A stretch of 64,000 bases of DNA from Shinisaurus crocodilurus (lineage: Eukaryota > Chordata > Lepidosauria > Squamata > Shinisauridae). Within the stretch, counting starts at the first letter, position 1, and every line of letters begins with the position of its first letter. The stretch is taken from assembly GCA_021292165.1 (NCBI GenBank), contig CM037888.1:34243091-34307090 (forward strand), written 5' to 3'. The notes below the pieces were generated by a model, which worked only from the letters and a program-made list of their open reading frames with translations, searched no databases and had not been told where the DNA came from. The position numbers and the translations under genes were made by a program. This document shows positions 1-11,492 of this stretch, piece by piece.

Positions 1-460
1 GTTATCTTCAGCAAGAATAATAGGTTTACAGTTCTTTTATGGGCTCTTTAAGATGTCCAGCTCAGAGACAATTGCTTTAATTCCCTTATTGGTTTCAGAA
101 ACAAAGGTTTTGTGGCACTTTAAAGACTTACAAATTTATTATAGTATAAGTTTTCTTTACTAGAATCCATCTCAACAAAGCTTACCAATGTCAGAATGTT
201 TTGTTGTTATCAACACTGCTTTGTAAATGATCACTGTAACAATTTTATATTCATTTCATTTAAACTTTAACATAATTATCATAGTCTATACTTTTTGCAT
301 TTCATTTCATTTTCCTCTAACCTCACTCTAACAACCCGGCCCCTGCAACAACCTGCCAGTGTAGGATAACGGTAACAGTAATGGTCAAGGATTATGGGAG
401 CTGTAGTACAAAACATCTGGAGGGCACCAGGTTGCTTGTCCTGCAGACGGTTTGTTGTTT
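1..460. other. Intergenic, no gene seen
   Basis: AT-rich sequence with no convincing coding potential. At 405-436 there is one arm of a palindromic MITE of the type seen complete at 18.1 kb (shared wording around 'catctggagggcaccaggt'). Confidence 0.5.
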
Positions 461-505
461 TTTCTGCAATAGACTAACACGCACGGCTACCCCTCTGGAA
501 GTTGT
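461..505. repeat. Fragment of a common amniote interspersed repeat
   Basis: The string 'agactaacac..acggctac' is the recognisable end of a dispersed repeat common in turtle and crocodile sequence, recalled from memory and not searched. Only a short piece is present, so class and strand are unknown. Confidence 0.35.
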
Positions 506-1960
506 TCTTGGTGTCCGTCTGCATTTCCAGTAAGGAAAGTCTTCCAAACTGAGCTGTGCTGCCAATGATTATTTAGTGTTCGTATTGTAATCCCATATTA
601 CTGTGGCTGTATTTTATTTTTTCTTTTCTTTATATATACACTTAAAGATATCCCTTGCTCTGGGTTGGCATCTGCCTTCCTCACTGTCCATTAACCTGGC
701 CTACCATTGCAAGCCATGATCATATTAGCTGAGACAGTTTGACATCCTTGAACAATGCAGATTCAGTTCTGCCTGAAAGGTTTATTATTATTCTGCTGGT
801 CAGCAAGATTCAGTAGCTCAATTTTTATTCTCTCACTTCTCTCTGAATTGTGCCAGACACACTTGAACATTTGCCTTGCTTCACGTGGCTTATAGATTAA
901 GATAGTAGAAATAAATCAGCAATCTAATTTTCAGGGCATTATCTGACTTTGCCATTTATATTGTGATAACAGATACATCACCTTTAAAAATTGTATATTA
1001 TTCTGGGCAGGTCTTCGCCATGATCCTAAATAATCTCTTGAGTAGGGCCCCTGCCAAATTGGGCTTTATCTGGTGTCATTACATGAAATTTCCAAAAGCA
1101 ATGAAGATGTTTGTCTTGTTCCATTTCCTAAACTTCCTTAAAACCCCTATAGCTCACAGTATTATCTGGTTCCCTTATTAATGGAGAAGAGATCAGTGGT
1201 TGTTTTTCCAAATATAGGAAAAAATTAAGCCAACGAGAGGAAATCAATCCTCTGTGTTGCAAGTAGATCTTAAGGACAGTATGAAAAATTGCCAATCCTA
1301 TGGGTTGATAAATCCTCATGGGACCAAGGACTGAGTGGAGCCACATCTAATCCTGGGAGGAGGGACAAAGCAGAAAAAAACAAAAAACATCTCTGCCAAA
1401 ATCAGTGTGTGATTGTAGACTACAGGGGGCTTCCTGCTTCAAAGGAGTAAAGCCTCATAGCAGACCAGGATAAACTACAAGAGTGCTGCATGAGGAGCAG
1501 AGAACTAAAGCATTGTCATAAACTCTCTGTCAGGGTCTATGAGTTATCTTTTCTATGAGGTGCGTGGGATGAAAGGTCTTAGCCCAAATGACGAAGCATC
1601 AAGGTAAAAAGTGACGCGCGCACACACAAGTTAAGCACCTGTGCAAGGGGAAGGTAAGTGCTACCTGTCAGTTTATTTCACTCAGGCCATCATTTAAACT
1701 CATAAATCATCAGCTGAAGCCAAAAGAAGGACGCAGCAAAGAGAGCTAAATCAGGCAGGAAATCCTACAAGCCTGGCTTTCTGTCACCCTCTGGCAAGTC
1801 AACACAGTTCACCGATTACAACAAAACTATTGTAGTAGATCAGGTTGCACAGGTCCAGCTTTTCAGAACTTGTGGCAGCGCTTAAATGGTTACAGCCCCA
1901 GTAAAATAGATATCCTAGGCAAAAGGCTATTGGCACATTGCTTTGTTCAAGAGAAAGTTC
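506..1960. other. Intergenic, no gene seen
   Basis: The open frames are short and in unremarkable AT-rich sequence, with no domain, splice architecture or repeat recognised. A short purine-pyrimidine alternating run (gcgcgcacacaca) lies near 1616. Confidence 0.5.
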
Positions 1961-2221
1961 AAAGGCTAAAATCCATACAGTGTCAGAAATCAAGACCAAC
2001 ATTCGATTCCCAGTTGGGATCTCTATGGTACAGATTTCAAGGCAGACAAAGGTTAGAATAAGTCCAGGCAAGAAAGCATTCTGGAGCAATCAAAGGTAAA
2101 CAAGTTCACGAATAGTTCAGGCAATTCAAGGCAGACAAGAGACCATGATTCACAGTTAGTCCAGGCAATTCAGGGCAGGCATGAGTTCATGAAAAGTCCA
2201 GGCAAGAAAGGATTTTGGGCA

Positions 2222-2330
2222 AATATTTATTATATTTATGAATCGCCCATCTGGCCAGACATCCGGCCACTCTGAGCGATGTACAGTCCAATAAAATACA
2301 CAGAGGAGAAACACACACACAGTATAAAAC
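2222..2330 (-). mobile_element. L2-type LINE 3' end (fragment)
   Basis: Matches in wording the 3' end of the larger copy at 9641: 'atttatgaatcgcccatc', then 'ctctgagcgatgtac' and an ACACAC run with 'agtataaaac'. The minus-strand 3' end lies at the low coordinate. It abuts a CR1 fragment at 2331. Confidence 0.75.
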
Positions 2331-2533
2331 AAATTTCCTGACTGTCCGAGCAATAAGACAATGGAACCAACTCCCTAGGGAGGTGGTGGGCTCTCCCACT
2401 CTGGAGGCATTCAAGGTGCGGCTGGGCAGCCATCTGTCAGGGATGCTTTGACCTGGATTCCTGCATTGAGCAGGGGGTTGGACTCGATGGCCTCGTAGGC
2501 CCCTTCCAACTCTACTTTTCTATGATTCTATGA
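2331..2533 (+). mobile_element. CR1 LINE 3' end (5' truncated)
   Basis: Reads through the last codons of the CR1 reverse transcriptase ORF ('ttcctgactgtccgagcaat', 'ctctggaggcattcaaggtg') into the diagnostic CR1 3' UTR 'gagcagggggttggactcga'. It ends in ATTCTATGA. No coding capacity remains. Confidence 0.9.
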
Positions 2534-2745
2534 ATGACTGCTGTGTGCTGGGCGTCGTCACATAGACTCCATCACATTTTGACGGATCTGCCCCAAACTT
2601 GGCACGCATACTTTTCATCACCTGTAGACTCTCAGGATTAACCTGCTTTTTCTTTAAGATCAGATATTTCTGTCAGAAAAGATTTGTACTAAATCTTAAA
2701 ATCCACGCGAGCGAAGCCGCGGGCAACAGCTAGTCTCAAATAATT
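2534..2745 (-). repeat. Unclassified interspersed repeat ending in 'agctgttgcccgcggcttcg' (minus strand)
   Basis: The reverse complement ends with the phrase ACTAGCTGTTGCCCGCGGCT, a widely scattered animal repeat terminus. A related terminus, 'ctagctttttttacccggcg', occurs at 9448. The superfamily could not be assigned; a non-LTR element is possible. Confidence 0.4.
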
Positions 2746-3289
2746 TAAACAGGAGCCCCAAACAAGGACTTAAAATCCAGCCTTTGAATCCAAGACAGGA
2801 TCGTAAGGCACAGGATTCAAGGCATGCAATGGTTCAGGGATTAAGAGTAGCCCAAGCAAAAGAGTGTCCAGGATCAATGACATTGTACTCACAAACCTCT
2901 TTTGCCTGTGTGCCAGCTTTTATGTGTGGGTGGGGCGACTAGAGTACCTCACTTGACAATTCAGTCCTAGGGGAAAACTTAGCCTGGAGCCAGAGAACTC
3001 CGTGTGACTGGGTTTTTTTCCTCTCGCCTTTTCAGATGCTAGCATTGTCTGGGTCTGGGAGACCATCTTGGGCATGCCCCTTCCTCTGCTGAGTCTGACT
3101 CCTGGCCTCTTATCGAAGAATGTTCCTCAGGCTTGGGCAACTCAGCCACTTTTTCCCAGGCTAGCTCTGGATGTTGGGAAGGAGTAGCTGCCTCCCCCTC
3201 ACTGCAATCTACTGTGAAACCAAGGAGACACAAAATTCTAGCAGCCTGACAATCCAAAACTTGACTAGGCCCTGAATCAGATTCTTCTA

Positions 3290-3641
3290 CAGTAATACCT
3301 TGGATTGAGAGCATAGAATCATAGAAAAGTAGAGTTGGAAGGGGCCTACAAGGCCATTGAGTCCAACCCCCTGCTCAATGCAGGAATCCAGGTCCAAGCA
3401 TCCCTGACAGGGATATAATTCATAATTCGTTCCGGAACCGTGCTTGTAATCCAAAACACTCTTATATCAAAGCGAGTCTCTGGCGGGCGTGAGCGGGGCC
3501 GATTTCAAGGCGAGCGGTTACATCCCTACCTACTTGTCTTGCAAGACCTTGCTCGTTTATCTAGTCAATTTTTTTTTTAAATTTTTGCTTGTCTTGCAAA
3601 ACGCTCTCAGACCAAGTTACTTGCAATCCAAGGTCTTACTG
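3290..3641. mobile_element. Tc1/mariner-like MITE with TA target duplication
   Basis: The terminal inverted repeat starts CAGTAATACCTTGGATTG at 3290. Its mirror, CAATCCAAGGTCTTACTG, ends at 3641. TA flanks both sides (3288-3289 and 3642-3643), as expected for Tc1/mariner/pogo. There is no transposase ORF. A CR1 3' end (3313-3412) was inserted just inside the left terminal repeat. Confidence 0.75.
3313..3412 (-). mobile_element. CR1 LINE 3' end inserted in the mariner-like MITE
   Basis: Antisense CR1 tail starting 'atagaatcatag' and containing 'gttggaaggggcctacaa' and 'ccccctgctcaatgcagg'. It separates the MITE's left terminus from its body, so it is younger than the MITE. Confidence 0.85.
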
Positions 3642-4081
3642 TATCTCTGAATCAGACACTTCCTCTGAGACCATGGCATGAGGGGAAGGCATGACAGGGG
3701 GCTGCATTTCAGTGGTTGCTGGCAAAAGGGATGGGGTAAAAAATACCAGCATATTGTTGCTTAAAGGACTCACAGCCAGTAACTAAGCCTTAGGAGAGGC
3801 ATTTAAACCTTTTAGAATGGGGGTGAGGGAAAACTGCACAAAACCCAGGAAATCACCAAATGATAGTTTCATCCCAAACCCAGGCCAGGATGACTTTTTA
3901 GATGAGGAGCGTGAGAATGCAGAGCCTGAAGACCATGTGGAACCCGCTCACCTAGCCTTACCCCAGGCCCCTTCATCTGTAGGGACGCTACACCTTCAAC
4001 AGTGGTGGATGCTGAGGAACCCGTGGATATGGGCCCTGAGGAACGTGCCTCAATTTATTTCCCATTTGGGGGCCCTTTTTC
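3642..4081. other. Unassigned sequence downstream of the Gypsy remnant
   Basis: The plus strand carries an acidic open stretch rich in Glu and Pro (about 3817-4080), but no start context, splice site or known domain supports a gene. It may belong to the 3' part of the adjacent retrotransposon or to another element. No matching 3' LTR was found. Confidence 0.3.
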
Positions 4082-4567
4082 CTAAGCAGGCTCAGCATGT
4101 TGGATCGAAGGAAAGTGATATTTGACAGTGATATTTGAACCGGTGTTTGGTATCCCTGTAAATTGTACACCGTCTACTTCACAATCAATTGCCAAACTGC
4201 TATTGTTGTGGTTTAGTTGTCCAGGTTGAAGCACAGACCGTAGGGCTTCGCTCTTCTCCCCTAAGCATGGCCTCTTAGCTTGGTGGCTCTCCATTTCCTG
4301 TAGCCAATTCACTGACTTTCGGCACTTGCAAACCCCTGTCCTGGCTCCCTTTGGCAAGATAACAGTCCTCTTTTTTGTGGCCAGTTTTGTCACAGTGCCA
4401 GCACCTAAACGGCACTTTCCCCCTAAAGCTTTTGCCATTGCCAATTGCCTAGGTTTTTCAACCGAATCTAGGAGCTCTTCTAACCAGTCCAAAACGTTAG
4501 CTGAGTGTTCCACATCCCCATTCACAGTAGAAAAAGATGCATGCTTACCTAGAACAGTTTTCCTCAT
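4082..4567 (-). pseudogene. Ty3/Gypsy zinc-knuckle and protease remnant
   Basis: This minus-strand segment continues the Gag at 4564-5645. Around 4330-4410 another frame encodes a CCHC knuckle (CWHCDKTGHKKEDC), so at least one frameshift separates it from the open frame. Near 4130-4180 an aspartic-protease-like segment reads GIPNTGSNITV, where the family has a D[TS]G triad. The catalytic Asp is therefore Asn and the protease should be dead. The frame ends soon afterwards and no reverse transcriptase or integrase follows, so the 3' half of the element is missing. Confidence 0.75.
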
Positions 4568-5645
4568 GAGGGTTGCCTCCCCCCCCCCCCCATGCTGGTA
4601 GCTGCATAGAAGGCTTCTGTCTCTGTAGCAACTTCCACTGCTTCCTGCAAGGTCTTTGGCCGCTGCTCCATTATTTTCATGCAGAAGTCCACATCGCTCT
4701 GCCCATCAAGAAACTGGTCCTTTGCCAGTGCCTCCTGCATCTCCTCACTGGCATCCCGGTATGCCATTCCCATGAGACACCTCAGATCCTCAGCAAACTC
4801 TGGGAGAGGCTCTTCTTTCCTCCTCCTGCAACTCCTGAACTGCATCCTGGCTAGCTCTGATTGGTGCACCTCTCCAAGGTGCAGATCTAAGCCTTTGACT
4901 AAATCCGGATAATTCTGCCTTTTATCTGGTGGAAAATTCTGTAAAATGATTAGAGCTGGTCCACACAGGTTGGCTGCCAGGAATACCCCTCTCTGCTCAT
5001 CATCCCAGCCATGTATCTGGGAAATTATTTCAAACTGGGACAGGTAGGCTTCCCAGGATATCTTGTCATCATAAAGAGTGGGCTTCTGGACTACTCCTGC
5101 TAAAGGGACCTGCTCCCTTCTCTCCAGTCTTCTACTGGGAGCATACAGGGTAGAAGAGTCCACAACAGGGTGCTACTTACCCACAATTCCTGGTTCACCA
5201 AGCTGGTCACCCCCAGGGTGGGCTGCCACTCTTGCTTTGCCTCCTGCAGCCGTCTTTCCAATTCCTGTCACTCTTTATGCAACTTTTCATTTTCCTCTCG
5301 GTTGGCCAGTTCCAAGATTATCAGCTACTGATGCAAACATCTAGAGTCCAGGTTAGTCACTCTGCCATCCACCTCCTCAATTTTCCTTGCCAAACCAGAT
5401 TGAGAGCCCTGTAACTGGGCTTCTAGGTCAGCCTCAGCTCCTTGTAGCGGATGGTCCAACAAGGCTCTGATGTCCCGGTGGGAAGCCTCCAGCCTCTGCT
5501 TCAGCTCCATTTCCAAACTGGCCTTGAGGTTCTCATGAAGCTGCTGTGAGGCCTCCACGTGCTGCTCGTTCTGCTGCCTCAAGGCCTCCATTTGCAGCAA
5601 TGAGGAGGCCTGCTGAAACATCAGCTTCAGCTGCTCAAGGAGCAT
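4564..5645 (-). pseudogene. Ty3/Gypsy Gag remnant
   Basis: Two minus-strand open segments, 5325-5645 and 4564-5163, together look like a Gypsy-class Gag. The first is a glutamine/glutamate-rich coiled coil of about 106 residues. The second (about 200 residues) has the capsid-type layout with 'YDDKISWEAYLSQFEIISQI' and 'EEPLPEFAEDLRCLMGMAYR', as in retrotransposon Gag proteins. A break of about 160 bases with stops lies between them and a poly-C run at about 4580 precedes the zinc-knuckle part. In life Gag would package element RNA; here it is not translatable as one protein. The adjacent LTR at 5731 fixes the orientation. Confidence 0.8.
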
Positions 5646-5730
5646 TGCTGTTTCACCCCCATTCTTTCAGAGGCACCACTTGGCTCGCAGTTCCTCTTCT
5701 AGGAATCACTATCCCCACTTCCGACACCGG

Positions 5731-6166
5731 TGTTATGCTCCTGCACCCCGCTTCTGAGAGGTGAGGAGTTTCAGGGGCTCCAGCACGCACTCAGGCTTCA
5801 GTTTCCCAAGAAGGAGGACGCTGGAGGCTTGTGGTGTTTCTTTCATGAAAGGTTTATTTACCCTGAGCTCAAGATGTGGGTCCACGACTACGTTCCCTGT
5901 CCAACAGAACTCTGCCTCCCCCTCAGCTGCCAAGGGATTTTTTTCTCCAGAGGTCCCAAGTCCGCTCTCTCCTCCCTCTTCTATTCAAACTCTCCAGCCT
6001 GACTTCCTTCTACCACCTGCACCCCCCGGCCTGGTAGAACCAAAGCTACCATTTCAAGAGCTACAGAGTGGTAGGGAGGAGGAATTGTGAATCACTTTGT
6101 AATCAGAGGCACTGAGTTACAAGGGATCCCCGAAAGATAATCTAGACTGACCCCAAGCACATAACA
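5731..6166 (-). mobile_element. 5' LTR of the Ty3/Gypsy element
   Basis: The plus strand begins TGTTATGCTCC and ends CACATAACA, giving TG...CA ends with a 7-bp inverted terminal match (TGTTATG/CATAACA) over 436 bp. It lies directly upstream (minus sense) of the Gag remnant after an untranslated leader. A second LTR copy was not found, so the element is truncated at its 3' side and no target duplication can be checked. Confidence 0.65.
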
Positions 6167-6554
6167 GTATGATGCATCTTGACTTGGGGAGGGTGGGTGC
6201 CACTTGCAATTCCTCCATAGGCCACAAATAGTCTTAGGTCTGCCCTGACTCCTGGACAACAAGCCAGCTAACCATCCAATTTAAAGTTTGGCCAGACTTA
6301 CCAATCACTTTATGAATGTTGTGTGCCATCCAAGGCATCTTTGTGAGTGTTGTCCCCCACCCTCAAGGGATCAGTGTGGTTTCTGTCAGACTCATGTAAT
6401 GTATTTCTTTATGCAGTGGATTAATTCTTTGTATGTGCTGAATTTAATTATTTGGGGTGGCTTCTCTTGTTTTTGCTGATCTGATTTTCCTCACGAAGTA
6501 AAACCCCTAGACCACTGGCTGGCACATGAAAGCCATGGAGCAACTATGAGAGGT

Positions 6555-6602
<48 letters not shown>

Positions 6603-6796
6603 AATTTCCTGTGGATCTATCCCTTCTGGTATTACATACACAGAATGAAATGGGAGTGCCATGTGGCTGCCTAGGTAACATGTTGCCTTCACTACAATTC
6701 CCAAGCAGCAGTGAGAAAATGTTCAGAAAATGTTAGTTGCAAAGTTCAGCTGGTCGTGGAGTTGGACCTAAACACAGTAGAAGAGCTGCTGCTTCT
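6167..6796. other. Intergenic; GT/GA microsatellite at 6553-6601
   Basis: No gene is seen. A (GT)n tract of about 26 bases changes directly into a (GA)n tract at about 6579, forming a compound microsatellite. Confidence 0.7.
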
Positions 6797-6910
6797 CAGT
6801 GTTCTCCAACCTTGGGTCCCCAGATGTTTTTGGCCTACAGCTATGCTGTCTGGGGCATGCTGGGAGTTGTAGGCCAAAAACATCTGGGGACCCAAGGTTG
6901 GAGAACACTG
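6797..6910. mobile_element. hAT-type palindromic MITE (family 1)
   Basis: Ends CAGTGTTCTCCAACCTTGGG and its reverse complement at 6910, with almost the whole element an inverted repeat. The same family occurs at 12561, 36708 and 39941, where exact 8-bp target duplications are present. No clear duplication is visible here. Confidence 0.85.
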
Positions 6911-7924
6911 TGCAGCTAGCAGGAGGGAAAGGCCTCTCAGATGGAGGTAGATGCACAATAGAGGAGTTATAGTAATAGTATGCATATTTAGAGTAATGTA
7001 AAATGTATAGATGAAGCAGTATAGGATAAAATATATTAGAAGTTATATGTTGATTATTAGGAAAGAAGAGAGGGAAATATTCTGTTTCTATTGGCTAAGG
7101 AGAGTATAAAACTTCAATATGATTGGATTTATTTCCTGAGATTGGACACTGGAGGAAGGTTACAATCTCAGGGCAGTTGGGAGGTGGAAGAAAAGGGAGA
7201 AGTTATAGGAAAGGTAGAACAGGAGTACTCCCTTAACACAAATTATAAAATTGAGACTGTAAAATCTGTGTTGTTTAGTGGGGAAATAACATAAGGAAGT
7301 CAGCTACCATAAATCAGAGGACAGTGTTTTCTATCATTTTGTTAAGATTACCTGCTTAGCTTGGTAGATGTTGTGCAGAAAACTATAAAGTTGTTACTGT
7401 TAACTAAAAGGAGAATTAAATAAATTGTTTATCCAGTGTGGTTTGGTAAACTCAATGTCCACATTGTTACTCTCAAGATTAACAGATTTCACAGCAATAA
7501 CCAGATTACCCTTGTATATTTGAGAATACAGCATAACAAAAGGACATTCCTCAAATAGTGGCAGTGGGCTGGTAATACCAGCAACCAAGCTCTCACCCCC
7601 TCAGGTGAGCTGTCAGTGCTCAGGGCTGCATATGAAACAATAATGGCTCAACTCCCTACTTCCCCATTGCCTAAAGATGCCACAGAGTTTTGAACTGGGA
7701 CTAAGATGTCTTTGAAATAACAAAAAAAAATCATTTTCCTGTTTTAGGGAAGCTTGCTAGGCCAACTTTCGAACCTCACTGTCATAGATCTAATTTATAA
7801 TGACAATAGTTCTGGCATATGACACTAAAAGTTCAAAATTTCTGTCTCCCTTTACCACCTGGACTACTTGATCTTAGCAAAATAGGTAGACTACATAGGT
7901 CTCTCCGATCACAAGAATGGTTTG
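6911..7924. other. Intergenic, no gene seen
   Basis: AT-rich sequence with scattered stops. No repeat or regulatory feature was recognised. Confidence 0.5.
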
Positions 7925-8262
7925 GCCTTCTGGACACCACATGTTAAGAAGGATACAGATGCATTGGAACAAGTTCAGAGGAGGGCAACAAAGATGGTTG
8001 TCCCTTTGTATGGGAAACAAGTCCTATGAAGAAGTTTTGAAGAAACGGGTTTATTTAGCCCTAGAGAAGTAGAGACTGAAGTGGATTGTGATGGCACTCT
8101 TCAAATACCTGAAGGGCTGTCATATAGAAGAGGACAAAGACCAATTCTCTACTGCCACAGAGGGCAGGACTAGATCTAATCGGCATAACAGGGCAGGTAG
8201 GCTGAACATCAGGAGAAACTTCTTGATGGTCAGAGCAGTTCAACAATTAACTAGTGCAGGTA
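7925..8262 (+). mobile_element. Old CR1 LINE fragment (RT C-terminal region)
   Basis: The frame-broken plus strand resembles the CR1 segment 'RVQRRATKMI...LFKYLKGCH' (for example 'caagttcagaggagggcaac' and 'caaatacctgaaggg'). It is more diverged than the copies at 14.6 and 41.5 kb, so it is older. Confidence 0.75.
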
Positions 8263-8479
8263 TGGGTAGACAGTAGTCTTATCAGATCTATGTTTGTTTG
8301 GTTGGTTTGTTTTTACTCGAACACCAAGATCCACCAACCAGAATCAGGTACAATAGACCATCTGGTTGCCTCTGAGTACATTCTCACCTAGGAATTTGTT
8401 TTCAGTACCAGAATGTAACTGTACTCATAGTCCTTTCACACAAAAGTTATCTTCTGATTACCTCAAGCTTTCTTCATGT

Positions 8480-8740
8480 CAGCAGCCTAATTTTGGTGGA
8501 AAATAACTTGTTACTATTGTCAAGCAGTTGGGAGTCAGAAACCCTTGCTGATCTACTGCAAATCACCCAGAAATCTACCAGTAGATCCTGAGCCGCTGTG
8601 TGGCCACCTCTGACCCAGAGGGGTGGTGAACTCCTCCTTGCTGTAGGTCTTTGGGGCAGTTCTAGCTCTGGATTTCCCACACCGAACAGGGGGTTGGACT
8701 AATGGCCCACAAGGCCCCTTCCAACTCTATCATTCTAAAG
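8480..8740 (+). mobile_element. CR1-like 3' end, diverged
   Basis: Ends in 'aacagggggttggactaatg' and 'ccccttccaactctatcatt', the CR1 3' UTR with decay. It may be the tail of the 7925-8262 copy, separated by about 220 bp of other sequence. Confidence 0.65.
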
Positions 8741-9446
8741 CAAGATTCATTCGTATTTGATTTTAAACCCTGAATTTCATTCTTCAATCTTAGTGCTTTC
8801 ATGTTTATGCTTTGAGGAAGGGTTGCTTACCCTTAGAAGTATGCATCTTCCTTTTCCATGAGTGAATGAGGATGGAGAATGCTCTCTTACTGGCCAGGGG
8901 GAATTTTCTTTCTTCTTGCTTATATTGTACTGAAAATATTTGCACATTCTCAGTGCAAGAGACTAGAATCAAATTCTGGTAATATTTCAGTCTGCTCAAA
9001 TGGTCTACACCAAACTCTTTATAACCATGTTTTTATTGGGGAAGTGCCATATATTGAGTAGAAAACCAGGCATCTTAGTATTGATTTTTTGAATGACATC
9101 AATATAAACAGTGTTGAATCTTCCCAGATTGTGTCTAGAAAAATGTGCTTTACATGTAGCAGCAAACAGAGTGTTTTGTTTACGAAAAAAGTGAGAATGA
9201 GAGTGAAGAAGACCAGTAGGAACACCATGGCGTTTATCTAGCTGGCTATCCAAAAGTAACACCAATGTTCCTCTTTCCAAATTGTACTTGAAATTCACTA
9301 CCTTTATTCTAAAGTCTCGAAATGAATTTGGTGTTGCTCAGGATATGTTAAATCCTAGGAGTAAAATCAAAGTGCTGATAAAGACAAATGTCTCTTCAGA
9401 GAATCTGAATGCTAGAAAGTTCCCCTCACTCTTTTTTATAGGAAAC
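8741..9446. other. Intergenic, no gene seen
   Basis: No convincing coding or repeat structure. Confidence 0.5.
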
Positions 9447-11492
9447 TAGCTTTTTTTACCCGGCGTTGCCCAGGTCGTCATTTTCCTATAGGCACTATTT
9501 GTTCAAAATTCCTTAAGGTAGCTGTCTGCTGTTTGGAATCCCTTGGAATCCCAGCTCCCCTGGGACTACCAGCTCATAATGAAATCCCAGCTCCCCTGGG
9601 ACTGCACAATGACATCCTAGCTCCCCCAGGACTATGCAATTTATTTATTTATTTATTTATTTATTATATTTATGAATCGCCCATCTGGCCAGACATCCAG
9701 CCACTCTGAGCGATGTACAGGCCAATAAAACACAAGAGGGGGGAAACACACACACACACACACACACACAGTATAAAACACAATTAAAAACAGTACAAAA
9801 CTTAAAAATCCTAACCCACCCCATATTCCCGCCTGAAAAGCCACATTTTTAATGCCCGGCAGAAGCTAATTAAGGAAGGGGCATGGCGGAGGTCACTGGG
9901 GAGAGAGTTCCATAAATTGGGGGCTGCCACAGAAAAGGCCCTCCTCCTAGTCCCCACTAGCCTGCTTTCTCTGGCTGATGGGACAGGGAGAAGGCTGTCC
10001 GTGGCAGATTTTGTTGAGCAGCCTACTTGATGTTGCTGGAGGCGCTACTTGAGATATACTGGACTGGAGCCGTACAGGGTTTTAAAGGTCAATGTCAACA
10101 CCTTGAATTCGGCTCGGCAAACAACTGGTAGCCAGTGCAACTCTTTGAGCACTAGAGTGATGTGATCACGCTGGCGGCAGCCTTTAAACAGGCGAGCTGC
10201 TGCATTCTGTACCAGCTGCAACTTCCGAACTGTCTTCCAGGGTAGCCCCACGTAGAGCGCATTACAGTAGTCTAGGTGAGAGGAGACCAAGACATGAACC
10301 ACTGATAGGAGCAGATGATTAGGAAGATTAGATGGAGCTGATACAGCGCCGCCTGGCTCACAGCTGACACCTGAGCCTCCATGGACAGCTGGGAGTCTAG
10401 AATGAAGAATTCCCTGTGCCCCCCCCCGGTACTACACAATGAAATCTCTGCCTCCCTCCTCCCCGGGACTATGCCACAATGTTTTCCCTGTCCCCCCAAG
10501 TCCCCGCAGACCTTCTATTCGTTCCACAATGTTTACGTCGATAGCATAGAAACTGTTGTCACCCCCCCCCCCCGGACCCACATGTAACATCCTGTTCTCT
10601 AGTACAACTTCAGACTACCTATTTCCTATGCAGCCAGTTTCTCTTTCTCTCTCTCTGCTTCTCTCTGCTGTTTCTGTGCTTCTGCTTCTAGCTCTCTCTC
10701 AGCACACTCTGACTGCTAGCTGACCACACCCCACATATATAGCCTTCCCAGGAATGGAAGGTTATAATCATGTGACCTTGAATAGGAGATCTAATTCTTA
10801 ACTTCTATTGGGTAAACTAAAACTCTCAAACTCCCCCTCCCATCCAAGTGTTTGGGGCCTTCAGACTTCAACAAACTGAAGCCTGTGTAGGCCTCAACAA
10901 ACCCAATCCTGTGTAGGCCTCAATCCCTCACACACCCCACCCCTGGACCACACAATGTAATCCCTGCTCCCTTTCCCCCCAGGACTGCACAATGAAATCC
11001 CTGTGTGTGTCCAGAGAAAGCATAGAAAGCATTGTGTAGTCCCCCGCCCCCCGGGACCACACAATGAAATCCCTGCTATAGGCACTGTTTGTTTAAAATC
11101 CCCCCCTCCCCCATGTAGTTCATGCCTATGGTTCATGTGAACATTCTGTTTGGAGGTAGGAGAGATTTGCATATCTGCCTCTGATTGGGCCCCTGTGCCA
11201 GTGCATACCAACATTCTAAATGGCGTGGAGTGATTTGCATAACCGCTCCTGAATGGCGCCTGCGAGCATTCCAAGTGACGCCATTGGCTCTCATCTATTT
11301 TGGGCCTTACAGGCGCGGCAAGAGTTTTTCGGAGATTCGAACCCGCCAGTCTTTCTCCTTGGGTGATGGGGAGTATGCGTGCCAAGTTTGGGGCGGATCC
11401 ATCCAACCATTTAGGAGCCAATGTGACGCAAACCCCCGTGCGGACACACGTACAAACGTATGGACAAACATCCACATTTATATAGTAGATGT
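9447..11492 (+). repeat. Composite repeat with internal approximately 40-bp tandem units, split by an L2 LINE
   Basis: The left end reads 'ctagctttttttacccggcg'. The right end contains 'gtgccaagtttggggcggat' and stops near 'tatatagtagatg', wording typical of some non-LTR repeats. Between them a degenerate unit of roughly 40 bp ('gggactacacaatgaaatcc' plus a C-rich spacer) recurs at 9555-9640 and 10395-11090. The phrase 'ctataggcact(a/g)tttgtt' occurs at both 9490 and 11080. The L2 at 9641-10394 interrupts the tandem array and is therefore younger. Confidence 0.5.
9641..10394 (-). mobile_element. L2-type LINE, 3' part with RT C-terminus
   Basis: The minus strand has an 85-residue open stretch (10045-10302) with 'LVSSHLDYCNALYVGLP', 'LQLVQNAAARL' and 'ELHWLPV', the C-terminal part of L2/CR1-clade reverse transcriptases. 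The 3' UTR follows, with a CA microsatellite at about 9745-9771, 'gggcgattcata' and a terminal (AAAT)n tail at 9641. It is 5' truncated, as usual for LINEs, and inserted in the tandem array of the surrounding repeat. Confidence 0.85.

Larger units (their letters stand above)
1961..3010. repeat. Degenerate repeat with 'agtccaggcaa' motifs, split by younger insertions
   Basis: Between 1990 and 2221 the phrase 'tccaggcaa' recurs several times with 'caaggcagacaa'. Similar wording ('caggattcaaggcatg') resumes after 2746. The block between is made of L2, CR1 and another repeat, so one older element appears to have been split. LTR-like composition suggests a retrotransposon LTR, but no TG..CA ends or target duplication were found. 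Confidence 0.3.

Noticed and set aside
3817..4125. 102-codon acidic open frame next to the Gypsy remnant
   Set aside because: No start context, homology or splice evidence; kept only as unassigned sequence.
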